Origin: CAWFFV01 sp963814985
Lineage (GTDB): Bacteria; Chloroflexota; Ktedonobacteria; Ktedonobacterales; Ktedonobacteraceae
Direction of reading: 5' to 3'
Length of the DNA: 64,000 nt
Assembly: GCA_963814985.1 (NCBI GenBank)
Contig: CAWFFV010000034.1
Location: forward strand, 1 to 64,000
Shown: piece after piece, positions 28,049 to 35,648 of the stretch
Layout of the letters: each line of letters starts with the position of its first letter
How positions within the stretch are numbered: the first letter of the stretch is position 1
Notes under the pieces: generated by a model
What the model was told of the DNA's origin: nothing
Database searches by the model: none
Seen by the model: the letters and a program-made list of their open reading frames with translations, nothing else
Made by a program: the position numbers and the translations under genes

Positions 28049-28865
28049 CAGCGGTCACCTCATTCTCTTCATTAGCAGGCTTGAGCCACTCATAGCCCTT
28101 CTGTTCCAGTTCCAGGGCCAGCTCTTTGCCACCCGATTTGACGATACGTCCGTTGAACATCACATGGACATGATCAGGAGTAATATAGTTGAGCATACGC
28201 TGGTAGTGAGTGATCAGCAGGATGCCCAGGTTGGGTCCAGTCAAGGCATTAACGCTTTCGGAGACGATCTTGAGGGCGTCGATATCCAGGCCAGAGTCAG
28301 TCTCGTCCATCAGAGCAATTTCTGGCTCCAGCAATGCCATCTGAAGAATCTCCGCACGCTTCTTTTCACCACCGGAGAAGCCATCATTGATGGCGCGATT
28401 GATAAAGCTGTTATCTACTTTGAGCAAGCGCATTTTCGCTTGTAATAGCTTGCGGAACTCACCAGGAGGAATACTCTTGCGCTTCCCCATCTTGCCTGTA
28501 GGATTCTCCCCTTCTTCGAGAGGTTTGTTGCCTTCACGGACGGCTTCCAGGGAACGACGCAGGAAGTTTGCCACACTGACACCAGGGATGGACATAGGAT
28601 ATTGGAAGGCCAGGAAAAGGCGCATACGAGCACGGCGATCTGGCGAATATTCCAGGATATTCTCACCCTTGAACCAGATCTCCCCTTCGGTTACTTCATA
28701 CTTGGGGTTACCCATGATAACGTTTGCGAGAGTGCTTTTGCCGGAGCCATTGGGTCCCATTAGTGCATGTATTTCACCCTGTCGCACCACAAGATTCACA
28801 CCGCGTAAAATTGGCTTACCTTCAATATTGGCATGAAGGTTCTTGATTACAAGTTCTGATTCCAT
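28041..28865 (-). CDS. sufC: Fe-S assembly ATPase SufC
   Basis: A 274-residue ABC-type ATPase of the SufBCD complex. Walker A is GPNGSGKST, the signature is SGGEKKRAEI, Walker B is IALMDETDSGLDID, and the switch His is in LLITHYQRML. The C-terminus is somewhat extended and Glu-rich. It is the first suf gene after the Rrf2 regulator (17-nt gap), so the operon order is rrf2-sufC-sufD-sufS-sufU. Confidence 0.95.
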   Translation of the reverse strand: MESELVIKNLHANIEGKPILRGVNLVVRQGEIHALMGPNGSGKSTLANVIMGNPKYEVTEGEIWFKGENILEYSPDRRARMRLFLAFQYPMSIPGVSVANFLRRSLEAVREGNKPLEEGENPTGKMGKRKSIPPGEFRKLLQAKMRLLKVDNSFINRAINDGFSGGEKKRAEILQMALLEPEIALMDETDSGLDIDALKIVSESVNALTGPNLGILLITHYQRMLNYITPDHVHVMFNGRIVKSGGKELALELEQKGYEWLKPANEENEVTADA

Positions 28866-28882
28866 TACCGATACACACCTTC

Positions 28883-29425
28883 CTATAATGAAGGACGAAG
28901 CTCTGATTCGCCTTCCTGAGGTAGATAGAACCCATCGGAGTTCACACCTACATGAATATCTGAGAGAGCAATAAAATGTGAGGATGCGTCATGTCCTCTG
29001 GTTGACTCTACCACCAGATCTGCCAGAGTGATGGAGTCCAGGGTTTGTGCGACTGCATCCCGTACCCTTGCCCAGAGGTATTTGGTCTTGCACGAGTCGA
29101 AAAAATTGCAGTTTTGTGTCATTTCACCTTCGGTCGCACAGATCATAGGAGCAATTGGTCCTTCCAGGACGCGCACCACCTCGCCCATGCAGATCTTAGA
29201 TGGGTGGCGACTCAGACGGTAACCTCCATGTGCTCCGCGCGTACTGATGACCAGTGGTGGCTCAGCTTCTCGCAACAGTTTGACAAGTTGCTCCAGATAT
29301 GCTAATGGCAATGCTTCTGCCAGTGAAATGTCTGTTAGTGAGCGGGGACGTTCACCATAGTGACGAGCCAGATCGACCATGATCCGCACGCCATATTCAC
29401 CTTTTGTAGAGACTCGTAACATCAT
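28883..29425 (-). CDS. Rrf2/IscR-family Fe-S responsive repressor
   Basis: A 180-residue winged-helix regulator. It starts MLRVSTKGEYGVRIMVDLA, has the recognition region LAYLEQLVKLLREA and GAHGGYRLSRHPS, and carries three Cys (ICATEG, QNCNFFDSC) at the place where IscR binds its [2Fe-2S] cluster. By position it is the likely regulator of the downstream suf operon. A GGGAAAGG site precedes ATG 29425. The C-terminal 35 residues are a lineage-specific tail. Confidence 0.88.
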   Translation of the reverse strand: MMLRVSTKGEYGVRIMVDLARHYGERPRSLTDISLAEALPLAYLEQLVKLLREAEPPLVISTRGAHGGYRLSRHPSKICMGEVVRVLEGPIAPMICATEGEMTQNCNFFDSCKTKYLWARVRDAVAQTLDSITLADLVVESTRGHDASSHFIALSDIHVGVNSDGFYLPQEGESELRPSL

Positions 29426-29470
29426 GGCCTTTCCCTTCTCTTCGTATTACCTGATGATCCGTCGCTTGCA

Positions 29471-29484
29471 TTGGTATACACCAA
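29471..29484. promoter_or_regulatory. Candidate Rrf2 operator upstream of the suf operon
   Basis: TTGGTATACACCAA is a 5-4-5 inverted repeat located about 45 nt before the rrf2 start codon. Autoregulation by the Rrf2 protein is an inference from position and symmetry. Confidence 0.35.
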
Positions 29485-29563
29485 GTTAATCCGACCTATT
29501 CACTAGGATATATTTTAGCACTTGAGAAGAGGAAGCGTCAACTGGTCGATACTCTCTGATGTC

Positions 29564-30371
29564 TTATCGTTGCTTGCGTCCTACGACGATTTGCCGGGTT
29601 CCTTTCCCGAACGGTTTCCAATCGTAGCTCCCATAGATGGCTTCGACGCTAAAACCAGTCGCCAGGAAGAGTAATTGCAGCTCACGAGGGAAAGAAGATG
29701 TGCATATCGAGTCTGGTCAGATAGCGTTCATTTTCGCCCGTCTGGAAAAATTTTTCATGTGTCCAGGTGATATGTTGTGTCTGCTCAAATGGATCATATT
29801 TGCGGCTACTATAGAGCATCATGGTAAACTCTTCATCCGGCGATACAATCTCATCTTCCAGGTAAACATGCGAAGGTCGGTTGAGGGCATTGCTCAGATA
29901 GTCGATGTCGGGCAAAAAGGTATCGACGACAAAACGACCGTCAGGTGCAAGATGTTCGCAGGTGTTTTTAAAGGCCGCAAGCTGATGTTCGATCTCATAG
30001 AGATGAGCAATGGAGTTAAAAGGTAATAAGATCAGATCAAACTGGCCTTTATTTTCAAGCTGGTAGTCGCACATATCGCCTTCGTGCAAAGTAACGCGCT
30101 GCTGAATAGAGTCTGCTTCGCGTGCCAATTTGTGACGATAGGCTGTAAGCATTTCCGGTGCAATATCCAGCCCTTCTAACTGAAAATCGCCAGGACTATG
30201 TAAGAGTTCAAGACCGATACGTCCACTACCACAGGCCAGTTCCAGTACCCGCTGTGGTGTATAACTCATGACCAGTTCACGCCAGAATGGTATATCCTGT
30301 TCTGATTGGCTCTGATATTCCAGATCGTAATCGCTGACCCGTTCGTAATATTCTCCCATGTCGTAGGGCAT
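29564..30371 (-). CDS. Class I SAM-dependent methyltransferase, frameshifted near its end
   Basis: A small-molecule methyltransferase of about 268 residues. Motif I is VLELACGSGRIGLEL, followed by LEGLDIAPEML, GDMCDYQL and the LILLPFNSIAHL region. The first frame ends at 29682 after DMHIFFP. Removing one base near 29685 continues it as RELQLLFLATGFSVEAIYG and YDWKPFGKGTRQIVVGR to a TAA at 29564-29566, which is the expected C-terminus. The lesion is +1. The substrate is unknown. Confidence 0.75.
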
Positions 30372-30450
30372 AATATGTTACCTCATCAATAATAGCAAAT
30401 TCGGTGTAACTTCTCAGTTTCCCTCTCTTCCTCGGCACCAGAGGCCTTAG

Positions 30451-30611
30451 TGGACCTTTTCTTTCTCAGTGCCGTAGGCGCTTCGCAAGCCGTTTAGTGC
30501 GGGTTGTGTTGGTCGTGGTGGGGGGTTGCGCCGCAACCTCCACCACGACCAGCACAACCCGCACTAAACAAAGCGAGCCACCGCAGGTGGTGAGGGTACC
30601 TGAAGAGCTAC
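30451..30611. repeat. Type B element with long hairpin core H4
   Basis: The left flank (CAGTGCCGTAGGCGCTTCGC) and right flank (GCGAGCCACCGCAGGTGGTGAGG) match other B elements. The core hairpin spans 30492-30569 with arms of about 38 nt, one T/C mismatch and a one-base insertion. The terminal inverted repeats are diverged (ACCTGAAGAGCTAC). Confidence 0.8.
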
Positions 30612-30690
30612 AATGTAGTTTCGTAGAGCTTAACACAGGGCAGTTTCTTAAGCAAGCACATGGTACAACCACTATACGATATAGTTAATA

Positions 30691-30719
30691 TTGACATTTT
30701 GTTGTATCTATGCTACATT
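30691..30719 (+). promoter_or_regulatory. Promoter of the XRE regulator gene
   Basis: TTGACA (30691-30696), 17-nt spacer, TACATT (30714-30719), about 48 nt before the start codon. Confidence 0.65.
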
Positions 30720-30766
30720 TTGTACGTAGTAACAATAAAATATCATGGTTGTAAGTGAGGTGTGCT

Positions 30767-31024
30767 ATGAGTGACTCGTCGGAACCAACTATTTATAATC
30801 GCTTACCTGTTTTACGAGCGGAGCGGGGATTATCTCGCCAGGATCTTGCCAGAGCACTGGACGTCAATTATCAGACGATTGGTTACCTGGAGCGTGGTGA
30901 GTATAACCCCAGCCTGGAACTGGCTTTTCACATTAGCGAGTTCTTTGGCTTGCCGATTGAAGCAATCTTTTCACGCCGGCCCTTTAAGCCGTTGAGTAAT
31001 GAGATTTATGGTACCAGGATGTAA
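30767..31024 (+). CDS. XRE-family (Cro/C1-type) transcriptional regulator
   Basis: An 85-residue single-domain helix-turn-helix protein: LPVLRAERGLSRQDLARAL, DVNYQTIGYLERGEYNPSLE and AFHISEFFGLPIEAIFS. This compact type typically controls its own operon with an adjacent small membrane protein, which is exactly the arrangement here. ATG at 30767 has GAGGTG upstream; a GTG 12 nt earlier is less likely. Confidence 0.88.
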   Translation: MSDSSEPTIYNRLPVLRAERGLSRQDLARALDVNYQTIGYLERGEYNPSLELAFHISEFFGLPIEAIFSRRPFKPLSNEIYGTRM

Positions 31025-31142
31025 GCTGTTCGGGAAGGAACCTTTGAGCCTTAGCTATGATGACCGCAATTGTGGACATCATGGAGAGTGTTGCTTTTAC
31101 TATCACCTGAGCCTTAAGCGGACTCAGAAAGGAACCACACAA

Positions 31143-31649
31143 ATGAAGAACGATGTGTCTAAGCGTGAGCAAAAAGACATTTTTCCTGAACGTCCACTGA
31201 ATTATCGCCGTTGTCTAGTGATCGGTTTCTGTGCCATATATGTTTTGAGTATGTCTGCCTGGTGGTTTCTATTATCACCAGAAGGTACATCACCCCTTGA
31301 GCGATTCTTGGGACATCAGGTGAGTGATCTTGCTCCCTATCTAATATTTTTAGTGCTTACGGCATGTTATGCAACGTTGCTTACAAGCGTATATAACATT
31401 GCAGTAGGGAATGATAAGAATTTTGATGAGCGCCAGCATATAATACGGGATCGTTCATATCGCTATGCCTATAGAGTTGTCGGTGCACTATTCCTGCTTT
31501 TCGTTTTTTATGTTTCACAACATTCCTCTGGTGCAAACTTCCCATTGCCCAGCGATCAAATACAATCTTCGCTTATAGTTACCTGTGCAATGTTGGTTGT
31601 GGTGACGTTGCCCACGTCGATCATTGCGTGGACGGAGCGAGAAGTGTGA
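31143..31649 (+). CDS. Small multi-pass membrane protein paired with the XRE regulator
   Basis: A 168-residue protein with a charged N-terminus and four predicted membrane segments (CLVIGFCAIYVLSMSAWWFLL, PYLIFLVLTACYATLLTSVY, VVGALFLLFVFYVS, LIVTCAMLVVVTLPTSII). ATG at 31143 follows an AAAGGA site; upstream in-frame codons do not look coding. No domain is recognised with confidence, although the layout is like DUF2178-type partners of XRE regulators. The 118-nt gap to the regulator suggests one operon. Confidence 0.7.
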   Translation: MKNDVSKREQKDIFPERPLNYRRCLVIGFCAIYVLSMSAWWFLLSPEGTSPLERFLGHQVSDLAPYLIFLVLTACYATLLTSVYNIAVGNDKNFDERQHIIRDRSYRYAYRVVGALFLLFVFYVSQHSSGANFPLPSDQIQSSLIVTCAMLVVVTLPTSIIAWTEREV

Positions 31650-31777
31650 GGGGTGCCAATGGGTGAGTGAAAGTGTGGTATACTCACATCAATGGTGAGG
31701 GATATCCATTGTACATGTGAGCTATGGATAATCCCATTCACGAGTATGATATGAAGAAGGGAGGCCAGGGGAAGAGT

Positions 31778-32418
31778 ATGATTACACAGATCGAGATAGA
31801 TGGCTTCAAAACCTTCAAAGACTTCAAAGTAGAACTGGCCCTCTTTCAGGTGATTGTTGGCCCCAATGGATCAGGTAAAAGTAACCTCTTCGATGCTCTC
31901 CAGTTGCTATCACGTCTGGCTGAAACTGATTTGCTTTCAGCATTTCAAGGATTGCGTGGAGATGCAGGCGAAGTATTTACAAAATTTTCTCAAGGGCAAA
32001 CGAGCGATCGGATACGTATAGCGGTTGAGATGCTAGTTGATCGTAAGGTACGAGATGATTTGGGAAGAGAATTCGAGCTTGAACATGTACGTTTGCGCTA
32101 TGAGTTAGAGATAATCCAAAAGATCGATGAGCAGGGACTGGATCAACTGGATATTGTACATGAATCTTTGTCCGTCGTTCCACGACAAGGTGATCGATGG
32201 TGTAAAAGATATAAAGTTGATTTGCAAAATGACGAATTACCCGAAACATTAGGCCCGATATACAGGTTCTTTCCTCAAGAAGATGGGGGGGATCAACACT
32301 TCAAGTATCTACGACCTATCCGTCGTTCATACATTCTGCATCTCCTGTGTTGTGCATATCTGAAGAAGAGCGCGTGTTCGTAGAACTTACACCTCTTCAC
32401 CTTGATCGCACTGTGTAA
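31778..32418 (+). pseudogene. AAA/SMC-like ATPase, internally deleted remnant
   Basis: The N-terminus is that of an OLD-like AAA ATPase (MITQIEIDGFKTFKDF and Walker A VVGPNGSGKSNLFDAL). Only about 190 residues follow before the frame becomes nonsense. A different frame then gives ISEEERVFVELTPLHLDRTV and stops at 32416-32418, which looks like the true C-terminal tail of such a protein. The signature and Walker B regions are missing, so a large internal deletion is likely. The intact downstream DUF4276 gene is its usual partner. ATG 31778 has GGGGAAGAG upstream. Confidence 0.7.
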
Positions 32419-32452
32419 GGTGCGGTCAGCCCTCCAGGAGGGGTAGGGCACA

Positions 32453-33121
32453 ATGAGTACATTATCATTGGCATTATATTGTGAAGGGCCTACTGACCAG
32501 CATTTTCTACCTATGATAATTCAAAGAACAGCCCAAGATGTCCTCTGTCAGTATGCAACGAATACTGTAGAAGCATTGCCTGTGCAAGTTGTGAAAGCAG
32601 CGAAGCAAGAACAAGGTCGAGATATTTTAGAAGCATCCTCTAAAGCCTTCGGATATCATATACTCATTGTCCACAAAGATGCCGATAGTCGCTCATATGA
32701 GGAAACAAAGATCCAATGTTTTGAGCCTGGAAGGGTTCTCGTTTCAGATGCATGTGAGCCAGTATGCAAAAACTTGGTACCAGTTATCCCTGTTCGAGAG
32801 ACTGAAGCATGGATGATTGCAGATCGTGAGACGTTACGGGATGTACTTGAAATAAGAGAGAGGCTACAAAATCTTGGCCTCCATGGAAAAGCTAAATTAG
32901 TTGAAAACATCTCCGATCCCAAAGTAACCTTTAATACCGTAGTTGCAATAGCTGAGGCGGAACGTGGTAATCGCAGGATAAGTCGGCCTGAACTCTATGA
33001 GGCACTGGCGCAGGAGATCAGACTTGAACGGCTCAAGCAAGTACGTGCTTATCAATATTTTGTGAGCGATTTGATCAAGGCTTTTGAGGAAATCCGTATA
33101 ATACCCACACAGAATGCATAG
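32453..33121 (+). CDS. DUF4276 (TOPRIM-like) protein, partner of the upstream ATPase
   Basis: A 222-residue protein of the DUF4276 family. The TOPRIM-like acidic residues appear in LALYCEGPTDQHFLP (Glu) and ILIVHKDADSRSYEE (DxD), followed by PVIPVRETEAWMIAD. In related ATPase/TOPRIM pairs (OLD and PARIS-like systems) such domains act as nucleases in phage defence. Here the ATPase partner is truncated, so the locus is probably inactive. AGGAGGGG precedes ATG 32453. Confidence 0.75.
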   Translation: MSTLSLALYCEGPTDQHFLPMIIQRTAQDVLCQYATNTVEALPVQVVKAAKQEQGRDILEASSKAFGYHILIVHKDADSRSYEETKIQCFEPGRVLVSDACEPVCKNLVPVIPVRETEAWMIADRETLRDVLEIRERLQNLGLHGKAKLVENISDPKVTFNTVVAIAEAERGNRRISRPELYEALAQEIRLERLKQVRAYQYFVSDLIKAFEEIRIIPTQNA

Positions 33122-33265
33122 TGGCAACTTGTAATGTTTGTCCCAAACAAATTAAAAACTACCCTCAAGACTCCCCACCTGATACAATAAGCGAGTGAAG
33201 CCGTACACTGTTACAGGTGTAGAGTACAAACGTACCCAATAAAAATTTGAGGGGAAAACACACCT

Positions 33266-34690
33266 ATGATATATATGTCTCTTCGCGAAGCCGCAGCAGA
33301 AGTCCATTCGGGTCTGGTCACGCCCTCCGAACTGGTCGAGGAATCGCTGGCGCGTATCGAAGAAATCGATGGCGATATGCAAGCCTTTGTCACCGTTATG
33401 CGAGATCAGGCCTATCAAGATGCAGAGCAGGCTGAACGAGAACTGCGTAGCGGTCTCTATCGTAGCCCGTTGCATGGTATTCCTATTGCCATCAAAGATC
33501 TGATCGCCGTTAAAGATGTACGTACGACGGCAGGCTCTAAGGTGCTGGCTGAGTATATTTCTCGGGAAGATGCTACGGTAGTTGAGCAATTACGCAAAGC
33601 AGGAGCCATTATTCTTGGCAAGACCAATACTTTTGAGTTTGCCTATGGACCCTATTGCCCACCGACACGTAATCCCTGGGATCATACACGTACAACGGGT
33701 GGCTCCAGTGGTGGCTCCGCAGCGGCAATCGCCACAGGGATGGTCATGGGAGCTATTGGTACCGATACAGGTGGTTCTATTCGTATCCCTTCGGCCTGCT
33801 GTGGTATTACCGGACTCAAGCCAACATATGGGCGTGTCAGTTGTTATGGTGTTATTCCTCTGAGCTGGTCACTGGATCATGTTGGTCCGATGGGACGTTG
33901 TGCGGAGGATTGTGCCATTCTGTTTGATGTCATCGCCAGATATGATCCACGTGATCCCAATAGCGTCTCTGGTCCGCCAATCTCGCCGAGTCGTGCCACT
34001 GCTACCTTGATCGGTGGAACAGAGGGACGCGGTCTGCTCTCTCTGCAAGGGTTAAAGTTAGGTGTACCGCAAGATTCGTTTGTGGCTCCACTTGATCCAG
34101 AGGTGCGTCAGGCCTGGCGTGCTGCATTACCAGTATTGGAGGAAGAAGGTGCTGAAATCCTGGATGTAGAGGTAACGCGCCCTACAATGGACCTGTACCG
34201 TATCATCCAGATGCCAGAAGCCACGCTGGCCCATATACAAAAAGGCTGGCTATCCGCCCAGAGTGATCTGTATGGAGAGACAACACGGGCACGTCTCGTG
34301 CAAGGTGAGAAGGTGACTGCTGTTGATTATCTACGCGCACAACGCGAACGCCGGATCTTCTCCAGTAGTTTGCGTGCGCTTCTGCAACAGGTCGATGCCT
34401 TTGTGTTGCCAACCATCCCTGTTCCAGCTGTTCCTCTAGAGCGAACTGGACAGGACATTGAGATTGATGGTGTAAACGAAAATGCAACGGTAGCCCTGTT
34501 ACGCCTGACGATGCCCTTTAATCTTGCGGGATTACCAACTGTTTCATTCCCCTGCGGCTTTACTACGGGCGGCTTGCCGATTGGTTTGCAAGTTGCGGGT
34601 AAACCCTTCGAGGAGGCAACCGTCTTGCGTATTGCTCATGCCTATCAGCAACTCACAGATTGGCAGCGCAGAGAACCGCTTTACAGATGA
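33266..34690 (+). CDS. Amidase-signature family amidase (GatA-like)
   Basis: A 474-residue serine amidase. The catalytic triad is visible: K77 in IAIKDLI, the cis-Ser in GGSSGGSAAA (147-151) and nucleophile S171 in GTDTGGSIRIPSACCG. Length and motifs are like GatA, but no gatB or gatC is adjacent and the gene stands alone, so it is as likely a general amidase (for example of amino-acid or carboxylic amides). ATG 33266 lies 11 nt after GAGGGG. Confidence 0.88.
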   Translation: MIYMSLREAAAEVHSGLVTPSELVEESLARIEEIDGDMQAFVTVMRDQAYQDAEQAERELRSGLYRSPLHGIPIAIKDLIAVKDVRTTAGSKVLAEYISREDATVVEQLRKAGAIILGKTNTFEFAYGPYCPPTRNPWDHTRTTGGSSGGSAAAIATGMVMGAIGTDTGGSIRIPSACCGITGLKPTYGRVSCYGVIPLSWSLDHVGPMGRCAEDCAILFDVIARYDPRDPNSVSGPPISPSRATATLIGGTEGRGLLSLQGLKLGVPQDSFVAPLDPEVRQAWRAALPVLEEEGAEILDVEVTRPTMDLYRIIQMPEATLAHIQKGWLSAQSDLYGETTRARLVQGEKVTAVDYLRAQRERRIFSSSLRALLQQVDAFVLPTIPVPAVPLERTGQDIEIDGVNENATVALLRLTMPFNLAGLPTVSFPCGFTTGGLPIGLQVAGKPFEEATVLRIAHAYQQLTDWQRREPLYR

Positions 34691-34742
34691 AGAGGGGGCT
34701 ATGAACACGTTATAGAGAGTACTATGGCAGTAGTTGGAATGC

Positions 34743-35141
34743 CTACGCTAGCAATCTCTCAACAGTGTCCAACAGCACATCCAACTCGAATGGCTTCCTC
34801 AGGCTGACTAGCTTGCGATCCTTGATTGCTTCCTTTGGCAGGTAGACACTCATAATAATTGTTGGAGTATTTTCTAGCTCTTGTATTGAGCGCAAGTGAT
34901 CATATAACTCGATGCCGCTCATAGATGGCAAGCGATAATCCGTAATAAATAAGCAAGGTTTTATGATTTTGATTGCATTGAGCGCCTGGAAGCCATCAGT
35001 GACCAGCATAGGTTTATATGGTGTCTCTTGAGAAAGAACTTCAACAAGTAAACATCCAATACTATCGTCATCTTCTACCACAAGGATAGTTTTGTCTGGC
35101 TTTTTTTCTTCCTTAGGAAACTGCTCTTGAATATATTGCAT
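34743..35141 (-). CDS. Stand-alone response regulator receiver (CheY-like)
   Basis: A 132-residue single receiver domain. The acidic pocket is VVEDDD (23-25), the phospho-acceptor is D68 in ITDYRLPSMSG, the switch Ser is S98 in IIMSVY, and the conserved Lys is K116 in LRKPFE. There is no output domain. No histidine kinase is adjacent, so it is an orphan. Confidence 0.92.
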   Translation of the reverse strand: MQYIQEQFPKEEKKPDKTILVVEDDDSIGCLLVEVLSQETPYKPMLVTDGFQALNAIKIIKPCLFITDYRLPSMSGIELYDHLRSIQELENTPTIIMSVYLPKEAIKDRKLVSLRKPFELDVLLDTVERLLA

Positions 35142-35255
35142 GTATACACCTCTAATGTCTTATAATTGACACAGCCGTGACTTATCCCGCATTAATTTAC
35201 ACACGTATCAGAAGTCTGGCTAGTTTCGAATAAGGACTCATCCAGAGTTTTTCAT

Positions 35256-35304
35256 AAAATTGGTTGTCTGAAGACATGCGGTTGTTCAAAAAATGCGCTA
35301 TTTT
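35256..35304. repeat. Left arm of an inverted repeat flanking tRNA-Thr
   Basis: About 49 bp (AAAATTGGTTGTCTGAAGAC and onward). It pairs with 35558-35607 in inverted orientation with roughly eight mismatches over the length. The tRNA gene and its promoter lie between the arms. Confidence 0.85.
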
Positions 35305-35357
35305 GGGGGTTATTGTCAAGTAACTTTCAAGGTAGTGCAATTGGCTTTTGAAGGGGG

Positions 35358-35386
35358 TTGACTCTGGTTTCTCGAAGTGGTATAGT
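35358..35386 (+). promoter_or_regulatory. Promoter of tRNA-Thr
   Basis: TTGACT (35358-35363), a 17-nt spacer, TATAGT (35381-35386), 11 nt before the mature tRNA 5' end. Confidence 0.85.
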
Positions 35387-35397
35387 AGTTGCAGTTA

Positions 35398-35469
35398 GCC
35401 GGTGTAGCTCAGTGGTAGAGCAGCGGTTTTGTAAACCGCTGGCCGGGGGTTCGAATCCCTTCACCGGCT
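35398..35469 (+). tRNA. tRNA-Thr (anticodon TGT)
   Basis: A complete cloverleaf: acceptor stem GCCGGTG / CACCGGC, D arm GCTC-AGTGGTA-GAGC, anticodon stem GCGGT / ACCGC with loop TTTGTAA (anticodon TGT, reading ACA), and T arm GGGGG-TTCGAAT-CCCTT with two G-T pairs. The discriminator is T and no CCA is encoded. Confidence 0.95.
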
Positions 35470-35557
35470 CCCCATCACTCAGTTTCCTCTTCAAACAGCC
35501 AGAGAAGCCACTTTAGATACATTCCCACACATTGACGAAGTACCCGAGGAAACGGCT

Positions 35558-35607
35558 AAAATGGCCTCATTTTTTGCATAACCGTATGTCTTCAGACAAC
35601 CGATTTT
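35558..35607. repeat. Right arm of the inverted repeat flanking tRNA-Thr
   Basis: It ends GTCTTCAGACAACCGATTTT and is the inverted counterpart of 35256-35304. It contains the same conserved GGTTGTCTGAAGACAT core and A/T-rich tract in reverse complement. Confidence 0.85.
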
Positions 35608-35648
35608 TGAAAATCAGCCATTCAGAATAATTGATCATCCCGGATATC

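Noticed and set aside
31025..31142. Short frame (about 17 codons) between the XRE regulator and the membrane protein
   Set aside because: Too short to support, with no ribosome site; could be chance.
33266..34690. Calling the amidase GatA of the tRNA amidotransferase
   Set aside because: Motifs fit, but gatB and gatC are not adjacent and the enzyme class is broad, so only a family-level call is justified.
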